Source of the DNA: Thermoanaerobacterium sp.
GTDB taxonomy: Bacteria; Bacillota; Thermoanaerobacteria; Thermoanaerobacterales; Thermoanaerobacteraceae
Assembly: GCA_029960905.1 (NCBI GenBank)
Contig: JASBVU010000156.1
Span: forward strand, 1-5,233
Direction of reading: 5' to 3'
Length of the DNA: 5,233 nt
The position numbers and the translations under genes were made by a program. The notes under the pieces were generated by a model, which was given only the letters and a program-made list of their open reading frames with translations, was not told the origin of the DNA and did no database searches. Below, in pieces: positions 1 to 5,233 of the stretch. Within the stretch, counting starts at the first letter, position 1; every line of letters begins with the position of its first letter.

Positions 1-769
1 CCTTTACTTCCTTACCATCCGTTGTAGGCATGTCAAATGTAATGTCTCCACCTTTGACAAAACCCATAAGCCACATGTAGCCCATGTTTTCCCCATCTGA
101 CAACCATCCTGCCAGTCTGTAATTTTTTATGATGGCAGAACCGGCGATCTTTAGTTCATCTTTCCCTGATGATATGACTGGAATTATGGCATTTCCATTT
201 GTATCATGCAGCGATTTAGTTATTTTATTGTAATCTATATTAGGAAATATTGACGTCCTGTTGTACTGCTTGAATATATCATCAATATATGCACCAATAT
301 CTGGATCGAATTTATAATTTTTAAGCAGTATATCTTGTGCCTTACCATCTGCCACAAGTAACCTTAACTTTCTGCTTAATTCGTAGCTTCTATCTAAAGT
401 ATCTAATACTTCAAGGAATTTAGCCCTATTGCTGACTACATCCTTACCTAATATTACGGCTTTCGTATGACCTAAAAAAAGCCTTTTATCAAGCCTCGTG
501 CTTACATGGCGTGATGCAGAAAAGACTGTATCTCCGATTTCTGATATAGAAAAATTAGGTTGCCCACCGCCACCACCGCCACCGCCAGCAGCACTGGACA
601 CCTGTTTTACATTTGGAAACTGAAAAGTCACTACGTAATTTTTGGCTTGATTTGACACGTCAATTCCTATAGCCATTACAAATGCTCTGTCTTCTATCTC
701 TACCTTGTCCCAACAACCTGTCAAAATTAATGGTATAAGCAGTATCAATATGAAAATAATTTTCTTCAT
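1..769 (-). CDS. gerC: Ger(x)C family spore germination lipoprotein, C subunit (3' end cut by window edge)
   Basis: This is the C subunit of a GerA-type germinant receptor, a lipoprotein expected on the outer face of the inner spore membrane. I translated it by hand: 256 codons are visible from the ATG at 769 and no stop is reached, so the C-terminal part lies outside the window (family members are usually about 350-400 residues). The N-terminus is a lipoprotein signal: two Lys, a hydrophobic stretch (residues 4-16) and the lipobox LTGC with Cys19 as the lipidation site. It is followed directly by WDKVEIEDRAFVMAIGID, the hallmark start of Ger(x)C proteins. An octaglycine run at residues 62-69 is unusual. 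The start overlaps the gerB stop as ATGA and is preceded by GGAGGTGA at 783-776, which fixes the start and suggests coupled translation. The family call is secure; which paralog (GerA, GerB or GerK type) cannot be told. Confidence 0.95.
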   Translation of the reverse strand, partial: MKKIIFILILLIPLILTGCWDKVEIEDRAFVMAIGIDVSNQAKNYVVTFQFPNVKQVSSAAGGGGGGGGQPNFSISEIGDTVFSASRHVSTRLDKRLFLGHTKAVILGKDVVSNRAKFLEVLDTLDRSYELSRKLRLLVADGKAQDILLKNYKFDPDIGAYIDDIFKQYNRTSIFPNIDYNKITKSLHDTNGNAIIPVISSGKDELKIAGSAIIKNYRLAGWLSDGENMGYMWLMGFVKGGDITFDMPTTDGKEVK

Positions 770-1860
770 TGCCTTTCACCTCCATGCCTTAATTTCACTA
801 TAGCCGACATTAACAAAGGAAGAACAATCACAAAAAACAGCGTTAAATATGTAGCGTATGATGCGTATTTGTACACCTCTACGATTGATTCAGGTATAAG
901 TGCCATGAAGTATATGACGGGTATAAGCGGTATAACAAGATATGAATGTTCCCTTGCCTTTATAAGTTTTGATAAGCTTAGTGTAGCAGCATAATGAAAA
1001 GCTGATATAGAAGTAAACACTGCAAACGTCCAAATACCCATAATAAGGCTTTCAAGATTTTCAATGAAAAAGCCCGGAAAGTTGATTGATTTTATGACTG
1101 TAAGCAAAGGCCACAATTGAACACTGGTTTCCTTGTACCCGAATATGCCTATAGTAAAAAACGTAATGTAAAGATAAAAAAATATTATAGAAAAAAAAGA
1201 TACATTTATGCTTTTTTTAAGCTTATTTCCTAATTGAATATATGGAAATATGACGTATAATATTTCAAATCCGATAAAACTGTAAGTAGTCTGTAAAATG
1301 CCTTTTGCAAGCCTTAATGGTGATATCCTAAGTATAGGCAAAAAATTGCTTAAATCTATATCTGTAATGGCTGGCAAAAAGATGATTATGGCAGGTATAA
1401 CCATTACAGGGAAAAGTATCTCTGACATCCTTGAAATAGGTTCTATCCCATATCTCACAATATATGCTGATGCGAAAAGCAAAGTTATCATTATAACCTC
1501 TATAGGTGTACTATTCAATAAGTATGACTTTGCGACTTCACCGAATATCCTTAAATTTAAGCTGCAAAAAATCAAAAAATACACGATGAGAAATATTGTA
1601 AGCAAAATAGATACAGGTTTAGTAATGATTTTCTCGGAATACTCTACAAATGTCTCCGTCGGAAATTTTGATGCCACATAACTTATAACCCTTGCAAATA
1701 CTAATGCCACAAGTCCTCCCAAAAGTATCACAATAAGACCATTGGGTCCTGCTGCTTTAGCCACATCTGCAGGCAAGCTTAATACACCAGCTCCCAGCAT
1801 AGTCGTAAAAAGCAGTATAGAAAGCTGATTTTCTGAAATTTTGTCATTGTTTTTTATCAT
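766..1860 (-). CDS. gerB: GerAB/ArcD/ProY-type spore germination permease, B subunit
   Basis: This 364-residue integral membrane protein is the B subunit of a germinant receptor. In the family it has an APC-transporter-like fold and is the subunit thought to bind the nutrient germinant. About ten hydrophobic segments can be seen, roughly at residues 14-30, 41-62, 83-105, 119-136, 147-163, 186-206, 219-240, 271-290, 307-323 and 333-355. The family signature is at residues 22-41: LGAGVLSLPADVAKAAGPNG. This helix-breaking Gly/Pro stretch in TM1 lies in the substrate region of APC-fold proteins. The length is normal for the family. The ATG at 1860 is preceded by GGAGGG (1872-1867) with a 6-base gap, inside the end of gerA. 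The gene overlaps gerA by 17 bases and ends in the ATGA shared with gerC. No frameshift or missing segment is seen. The germinant cannot be inferred from sequence alone. Confidence 0.95.
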   Translation of the reverse strand: MIKNNDKISENQLSILLFTTMLGAGVLSLPADVAKAAGPNGLIVILLGGLVALVFARVISYVASKFPTETFVEYSEKIITKPVSILLTIFLIVYFLIFCSLNLRIFGEVAKSYLLNSTPIEVIMITLLFASAYIVRYGIEPISRMSEILFPVMVIPAIIIFLPAITDIDLSNFLPILRISPLRLAKGILQTTYSFIGFEILYVIFPYIQLGNKLKKSINVSFFSIIFFYLYITFFTIGIFGYKETSVQLWPLLTVIKSINFPGFFIENLESLIMGIWTFAVFTSISAFHYAATLSLSKLIKAREHSYLVIPLIPVIYFMALIPESIVEVYKYASYATYLTLFFVIVLPLLMSAIVKLRHGGERQ

Positions 1861-3466
1861 TACTATCCCTCCGGTCTACTTCCACGCTTTCGATCTTTTC
1901 CGACCTTAAATCCTTCATCCGCTTCTTATCCTGAGTATCAAGTGTAGGTGGTCTCTTTTTAAAGACCATTAGCGGCGCTCTTATTATGGTGTCTGCCAAA
2001 TCGCTTAAATTTATCTCTACAAATGGGGACAAATAAGGAAGGCCAAAGCTTTTCAACACGACTAGATGTGTCAACATAAGTATAAATCCAAGCATTATGC
2101 CGTATAACCCCAATACAGCCGCTAGTAGCATAAAAGCAAACCTTAACAGTCTAAAGGCAATAGCAGCACTGTAACTTGGTATAGAAAAAGACGAAACAGC
2201 AGTAACTGCTACCACTATCACCATCAGCGGACTTACGATTCCTGCCATTACAGCAGCTTGTCCGATGATCAAGCCGCCTACTATACCTATCGTCTGTCCT
2301 ATTGGAACAGGAAGCCTTATGCCCGCTTCCCTTAAAAGCTCAAAAGTCGCTTCCATTATCAACGCTTCCATAAAAGCAGGAAACGGAACACCTTGTCTTG
2401 TTGAAGCTATATAAAGAGCCAATTTTGTGGGTATCATGCCAGGATGATATGATGTAAATGCTATGTATATAGATGGACCCGCAAGGGCAATGATTGCCGC
2501 CGTAAACCTCAGTATCCTAAGAAGTGATGAAATCATCCACCTCTCAAAATAATCCTCAGGCGATTGGAATAGTGTCGCCAACGTGGTAGGTATTATCAGA
2601 GCAAAAGGTGAATTGTCTATGAGTATGGCAATCCTTCCCTCCAGCACCGATGCAGCGACTTTATCAGGTCTCTCTGTGTTAAGCATCTGTGGAAATGGAG
2701 AATGCCAGTCTTCCTCTATAAGTTGTTCAATGTATCCGCTTTCTAAAATACCGTCTATGTCTATCTGTTTAAGCCTTTCTTTAATCAATGACAATAAATC
2801 TTTATTGACGATGTCATCTATGTACAATAAAGCAATGTCTGTCTTAGACCTTTTCCCTATCTGCATCTGCTTTATTTTAAACTTCGGATCCCTTATCCAC
2901 CTTCTGACAAGAGCTGTATTTACTCTCAAAGTTTCGGTAAATCCTTCTCTGGCACCGCGTACAACCATTTCTGTCTCAGGAGGAGCAACAGATCTCATTT
3001 GCCATCCTCTGCTGGATATAATGACAACTTTAGAATGACCATCTAAGAAAAGGGCCGTATCACCTGAAAGTATAGATGTTATACATTTGTCTAAATCGTC
3101 AATTTCCTTTATGTCACCGCCAGTTATAGCTGCCTTTTTGATTACTTCGTATATGTTTTTTTTGATCTCATCAATTGAAGGTCTTGCCTGCCTTGAATCA
3201 AGCATAAGGGAATGCATCACATGCTCATTTATGATGCCTTTATCCACAAGTCCATCCACAAAGACTAGTTCCAATTTGTGCTGAAATTCTTCACCAACCC
3301 AAAATTCTCTGTAAATTATGTCATCAGAATCTTTTAACATGTCCTTTATGTATTTTATGTTTTCTTCAATGTCTTCTTTCACTTTTGGGCTTTCCACATC
3401 TTTGCCTTCGCCATTATCATTGTTTTTGTTTTTAAAAAGCTTATTAAAAAATCCCAACAAAAACAC
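1844..3466 (-). CDS. gerA: GerA family spore germination protein, A subunit
   Basis: This is the A subunit of a germinant receptor, up to 540 residues long. The N-terminal half (about 30-300) is soluble and carries conserved family stretches: EGFTETLRVNTALVRRWIRDP (174-194), SPFPQ (256-260) and ERPDKVAASVLEGRIAI (265-281). The membrane half has hydrophobic segments near 316-338, 389-411, 412-430 and 437-475, including the family-typical HPGMIPTKLALYIASTRQGVP (341-361) and LPVPIGQTIGIVGGLIIGQA (385-404). A charged tail (503-540) is probably cytoplasmic. Recent work on the family describes A subunits assembling into a nutrient-gated ion channel. The extreme N-terminus (about 12-35) is Lys/Asn/Asp/Glu-rich and low in complexity. 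The longest frame begins with GTG at 3466, but that GTG lies inside the best Shine-Dalgarno match. A TTG at 3457 or 3460 is likelier, giving 536-538 residues. The gene lies 12 bases after the small membrane gene and overlaps gerB by 17. Confidence 0.96.
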   Translation of the reverse strand: MFLLGFFNKLFKNKNNDNGEGKDVESPKVKEDIEENIKYIKDMLKDSDDIIYREFWVGEEFQHKLELVFVDGLVDKGIINEHVMHSLMLDSRQARPSIDEIKKNIYEVIKKAAITGGDIKEIDDLDKCITSILSGDTALFLDGHSKVVIISSRGWQMRSVAPPETEMVVRGAREGFTETLRVNTALVRRWIRDPKFKIKQMQIGKRSKTDIALLYIDDIVNKDLLSLIKERLKQIDIDGILESGYIEQLIEEDWHSPFPQMLNTERPDKVAASVLEGRIAILIDNSPFALIIPTTLATLFQSPEDYFERWMISSLLRILRFTAAIIALAGPSIYIAFTSYHPGMIPTKLALYIASTRQGVPFPAFMEALIMEATFELLREAGIRLPVPIGQTIGIVGGLIIGQAAVMAGIVSPLMVIVVAVTAVSSFSIPSYSAAIAFRLLRFAFMLLAAVLGLYGIMLGFILMLTHLVVLKSFGLPYLSPFVEINLSDLADTIIRAPLMVFKKRPPTLDTQDKKRMKDLRSEKIESVEVDRRDSNDKKQ

Positions 3467-3473
3467 CCCTCTC
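3464..3473 (-). promoter_or_regulatory. Ribosome binding site of gerA that overlaps the annotated GTG start
   Basis: On the minus strand the bases GAGAGGGGTG (3473-3464) contain the only good Shine-Dalgarno match ahead of gerA. The first possible start, GTG 3466-3464, is part of this match, so it has no spacer. Two TTG codons follow at 3460 and 3457, with 3 and 6 bases of spacing from the end of the match. The second gives the most usual geometry and a protein starting at GFFNKLF. Placing the start at 3457 is inference from spacing only. Confidence 0.5.
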
Positions 3474-3478
3474 TGCCA

Positions 3479-3697
3479 TCAAATCGGCGAAAATTTAATT
3501 ATTATGTACATGATTGCATCAATTAATAGATATGCTATGCCTATATTTCTACAGGTTTTTGAATCTTTATCAAGTCCTTTTTTCTTCAAATCTTTAGGCT
3601 CAAATACCGACTCATAAAAACCTGTTATGAAAAGTACAGCAAATAAATACACGTTAAAAACTTGTTTTAAAAAAAGAAATACATTCATCATCTCCAC
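3479..3697 (-). CDS. Small two-helix membrane protein preceding gerA (CLC_0170-like; possible receptor accessory subunit)
   Basis: This 72-residue protein has two predicted membrane segments, about residues 10-28 and 52-68. They are joined by a short, highly charged loop, VFEPKDLKKKGLDKDSKTCR (31-50). The loop and helix pattern resemble a small clostridial membrane family that I recall being annotated as CLC_0170; that match is from memory and should be tested. It has no signal cleavage site. It lies 12 bases upstream of gerA on the same strand and directly after a terminator, so it appears to be the first gene of the germination operon. Several Bacillus receptor operons carry a D subunit, a two-helix protein of similar size that modulates germination; a like role here is inference from size, topology and position. 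The longest frame starts with GTG at 3697. ATG codons at 3691 and 3688 are alternatives, since AGGTGAT (3704-3698) touches the GTG. Confidence 0.8.
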   Translation of the reverse strand: MEMMNVFLFLKQVFNVYLFAVLFITGFYESVFEPKDLKKKGLDKDSKTCRNIGIAYLLIDAIMYIIIKFSPI

Positions 3698-3709
3698 ATC
3701 ACCTTTTTT
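3698..3709 (-). promoter_or_regulatory. Ribosome binding site of the small membrane gene
   Basis: The minus strand reads AAAAAAGGTGAT at 3709-3698, and the GGTGAT part matches the 16S rRNA tail. It abuts GTG 3697 directly. Spacing from AGG is 4 bases to the GTG, 10 to ATG 3691 and 13 to ATG 3688. The site therefore shows that the frame is translated but does not settle which of the three codons is used; ATG 3691 gives a normal spacing. Confidence 0.6.
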
Positions 3710-3730
3710 AATTATTTCACAATAAAAAAA

Positions 3731-3775
3731 ATATATGCAAAAAAAATAGGCCTCAGCCTATTCTCATGCATATAT
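3731..3775. repeat. Outer inverted repeat ATATATGCA/TGCATATAT enclosing the terminator
   Basis: Positions 3731-3739 (ATATATGCA) and 3767-3775 (TGCATATAT) are perfect 9-base inverted repeats flanking the terminator hairpin. In RNA they would form an outer stem, separated from the inner one by an internal loop (TGAG against the U-tract). The upstream arm touches the stop codon of the nucleotidyltransferase gene. The repeat may only extend the hairpin, or it may compete with termination or serve as a protein site. The sequence does not decide between these. Confidence 0.6.
3740..3762 (-). terminator. Rho-independent terminator after the nucleotidyltransferase gene
   Basis: On the minus strand AATAGGC (3762-3756) pairs perfectly with GCCTATT (3751-3745) around a TGAG loop (3755-3752). 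A run of eight T begins within the stem (3746-3739). The structure lies 12 bases past the TAA at 3777-3775 and has the U-tract on the minus-strand side only, so it should end transcription of the regulator/nucleotidyltransferase unit and separate it from the germination operon. The stem is short (7 bp, four of them A-T), so some readthrough is possible. Confidence 0.85.
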
Positions 3776-4497
3776 TAAGCTATATACTTATTTGCCATTT
3801 CCACATCTTCATCCTTATCTACATCATTACCTATCTCTGGGTATTTCGATATTACAGCTTTTGCGTTAATATTAAAAAGCTCTGATACCTTTCTCTCAAG
3901 CTGACTTATGGTTACACGCCCAAAAGCAAACAAGATCAAAATCTTGAAGCCCAGCAACTGTCCCAGCTTCCACGGTTTTTTTCTAAACGCTATAAATTGT
4001 TTTGCCGCTTCAATGCACGCATCAACAATTTGAGGATTTATATAAAATATATTTCCACCGGTAAAAGTTCCTTCTTTGATTTTAGCGTAGGTTCTTTTTG
4101 CATCTGGAAATTTTCTCTCGTTGTCCTCTCTTTTAACAATTGGATAACATAAATCTGCATTCAATGATTCAGACTGTTCTACAAAGTCAATCACTGCTTC
4201 TTTCGTAAGCATAGGAATATCGCACGTCAATATCAATACACGTCTGTCGTTTTTAAAAGGTTCGATCCCTTTTAAAACATTTTCTATTATGGAATTTCCC
4301 TGATCTATTAATATGTCTATACCTTCTATACACTGTAATTTTTCCCTGTCGCCTACTACAGCAATCTTATCTACTTTCCCAGAGCCTCTTAATGCGTCAA
4401 TGACGTACGATATCATGTACCTATCCTTTATCTTAATAAGAGCTTTTTCCGGAAGCTTCTCATCGCCAGTGCTTCCAGCCAGTATTAAAGCATTCAT
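3775..4497 (-). CDS. MobA-like nucleotidyltransferase family protein
   Basis: This 240-residue cytoplasmic protein has a GT-A/NTP-transferase fold and should transfer a nucleotidyl group from an NTP to a phosphorylated substrate. Visible motifs are the N-terminal nucleotide loop LILAGSTG (4-11) with Lys18 in PEKALIKI, where the family has its conserved Lys; the metal-binding Asp93 in ILTCDIPML (89-97); TGGNIFYINP (146-155); and DVDKDEDVEMA (225-235), like the closing D-x-D-x-x-x-D element of such enzymes. The usual GGxSxRMG loop is degenerate: GSTGDEKLPEK has no Arg and no GG. Residues 168-215 (Arg/Lys, then a hydrophobic stretch LGFKILILFAFG, then an amphipathic helix) do not look like classic MobA. 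Classic molybdenum-cofactor guanylyltransferase activity is therefore doubtful and the substrate is unknown. The ATG at 4497 lies 7 bases after the regulator stop, with GGAGAG at the end of that gene as ribosome binding site. Confidence 0.85.
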   Translation of the reverse strand: MNALILAGSTGDEKLPEKALIKIKDRYMISYVIDALRGSGKVDKIAVVGDREKLQCIEGIDILIDQGNSIIENVLKGIEPFKNDRRVLILTCDIPMLTKEAVIDFVEQSESLNADLCYPIVKREDNERKFPDAKRTYAKIKEGTFTGGNIFYINPQIVDACIEAAKQFIAFRKKPWKLGQLLGFKILILFAFGRVTISQLERKVSELFNINAKAVISKYPEIGNDVDKDEDVEMANKYIA

Positions 4498-4504
4498 AAT
4501 TCAT

Positions 4505-5182
4505 TCACTCTCCATTGCTAAAATGCTTCATATCTTTCACTAAATCATTTTGAAAATTCTGTATATGTTTTTCCGCCCACTTTTGAGCGTTGTCTGAGCT
4601 TCGCATCTCCAAAGATTCAAGTATCTTCTTGTGCTCCTGATAAAGTTTTTTTGACTTTTTAAAATCACTTATATATCTTACTCTAAACCTATGAACATGC
4701 TCTTGAAGATTGTTCATTATCTGCACCAGTTTTTCATTTCTTGAAGCATTAAATATTAAGTCGTGAAATTCCTGATCGTATTTAATCAACTTTTCTACGT
4801 CGTTTTCTTGTATCCCCTCATAAAATTTGTCTAATATATCCTTTAACTTTTTTAGTTCATCGTCTGTAATCCTTTCAGCAGCAAGTGATGCTGCAAGACC
4901 TTCCAAAGACTGCCTGACTTCAAACGCATTAAGCAGATCCTTCGTGCTAAGATCTGACACATACGCACCTTTTCTGGGCACCATGACAACAAGCCCGTCC
5001 AGTTCCAGCTTTCTTATAGCTTCCCTTACAGGCGTCCTGCTAACTCCCAGTTTCTCCGCCAACTGTACCTCCATTAGCCTTTCCCCCGGCTTAAATTCGC
5101 CTGTTATAATAGCATTTTTCATGTAATCAAATACGATATCCCTAAGCGGTTTGTAATTTTCTAATGGCAAATAGTTATTCAT
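4505..5182 (-). CDS. GntR family transcriptional regulator with FCD ligand-binding domain
   Basis: This 225-residue DNA-binding regulator belongs to the FadR/FCD branch of the GntR family. A winged helix-turn-helix occupies residues 10-76; the recognition region is AEKLGVSRTPVREAIRKLE (42-60) and the wing is MVPRKGAYV (67-75). The all-helical FCD domain (about 82-215) keeps the likely metal/ligand residues: Asp136 and His140 in DQEFH, His184 in QEHKKIL and His206 in EKHIQNF. Members of this group usually sense small carboxylates or related metabolites and repress nearby genes. ATG 5182 has AAGGGGA (5198-5192) 9 bases upstream and overlaps the stop of the preceding frame by 8 bases. The nucleotidyltransferase follows after 7 bases, so the two are probably co-transcribed. 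Neither ligand nor targets can be read from the window. Confidence 0.95.
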   Translation of the reverse strand: MNNYLPLENYKPLRDIVFDYMKNAIITGEFKPGERLMEVQLAEKLGVSRTPVREAIRKLELDGLVVMVPRKGAYVSDLSTKDLLNAFEVRQSLEGLAASLAAERITDDELKKLKDILDKFYEGIQENDVEKLIKYDQEFHDLIFNASRNEKLVQIMNNLQEHVHRFRVRYISDFKKSKKLYQEHKKILESLEMRSSDNAQKWAEKHIQNFQNDLVKDMKHFSNGE

Positions 5183-5233
5183 AAAGTTCTATCCCCTTAT
5201 CAATAGTATTAGAAATATATGCATAAAATCCAT
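5175..5233 (-). CDS. C-terminal end of an upstream gene, possibly ispE (5' part outside the window)
   Basis: One minus-strand frame is open from the window edge (first full codon at 5231) and ends at TAA 5177-5175, giving GFYAYISNTIDKGIELYE. The stop overlaps the regulator ATG by 8 bases, an arrangement typical of translational coupling. The peptide is hydrophilic and resembles the C-terminal ends of clostridial 4-diphosphocytidyl-2-C-methyl-D-erythritol kinases (IspE). I also recall GntR-type genes following ispE in this group. Both points are from memory, and 18 residues are too few to be sure. A second open frame here (15 codons, stop TAG 5191-5189) would be very hydrophobic and seems less likely. 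Confidence 0.45.
   Translation of the reverse strand, partial: GFYAYISNTIDKGIELYE

Noticed and set aside
1298..1681. Open frame of 127 codons on the plus strand
   Set aside because: It lies wholly antisense to gerB, whose protein is a clear family member. It has low-complexity content and no convincing family features, so it is a shadow frame.
2583..3617. Three plus-strand open frames (2583-3038, 3087-3284, 3318-3617)
   Set aside because: They are antisense to gerA and the small membrane gene, with Ser/Ile-rich translations typical of reverse-strand shadows and no recognisable domain.
3740..3762. Bidirectional terminator
   Set aside because: The plus strand has no T-run after the stem, and no plus-strand gene ends there; only minus-strand termination is supported.
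4313..5126. Plus-strand open frames at 4313-4543 and 4827-5126
   Set aside because: They are antisense to the nucleotidyltransferase and GntR genes, with Ser-rich shadow translations and no family match.
284..5223. The string TGCATATATT recurring at 293-284 (-), 3739-3730 (-), 3767-3776 (+) and 5223-5214 (-), considered as an operator for the GntR regulator
   Set aside because: The copies at 293-284 and 5223-5214 are plausibly explained as Ala-Tyr-Ile codons inside reading frames, and the middle two form the stem around the terminator. In AT-rich DNA this is weak evidence for an operator.
5189..5233. A 15-codon frame starting ATG at the right edge and ending TAG 5191-5189, possible leader peptide
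   Set aside because: No upstream context is visible. The competing frame ending at 5175 is more protein-like and abuts the regulator start.

Overview
The window looks like chromosomal DNA from a spore-forming, AT-rich Firmicute. The codon use, the strong GGAGGTG-type ribosome binding sites and a complete germinant-receptor A/B pair followed by a partial C gene point to a clostridial organism. A thermophilic anaerobe of the Thermoanaerobacterium/Thermoanaerobacter type is my best guess from protein character and gene order, but this is not proven here. Every gene that can be supported lies on the minus strand, so the region reads from high coordinates to low.

Transcription enters at the right edge (5233-5175) through the last 18 codons of an upstream gene, possibly ispE. 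Its stop overlaps the start of a GntR/FCD-type regulator (5182-4505). Seven bases later comes a MobA-like nucleotidyltransferase (4497-3775). These look like one transcription unit. It closes with a clear rho-independent terminator (3740-3762) that is nested inside a longer AT-rich inverted repeat (3731-3775).

The second unit is a germination-receptor operon: a 72-residue two-helix membrane protein (3697-3479), gerA (3466-1844), gerB (1860-766) and gerC (769 to the left edge, truncated). The spacing is tight: a 12-base gap, then a 17-base overlap, then a 4-base ATGA overlap. Each downstream cistron has its ribosome binding site inside or at the end of the gene before it. The A subunit (polytopic, with a large soluble N-terminal part), the B subunit (APC-type permease fold) and the C subunit (lipoprotein) would form a nutrient-sensing complex in the inner spore membrane. 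The small protein sits where some Bacillus receptor operons carry a D subunit.

No RNA gene, CRISPR array, insertion sequence or phage feature was seen. The only non-coding stretch of note is the 77 bases between the two units (3698-3774). I did not identify a wholly new system. The points most worth checking are the small protein beside gerA, the divergent nucleotidyltransferase with its paired regulator, and the octaglycine tract in GerC.
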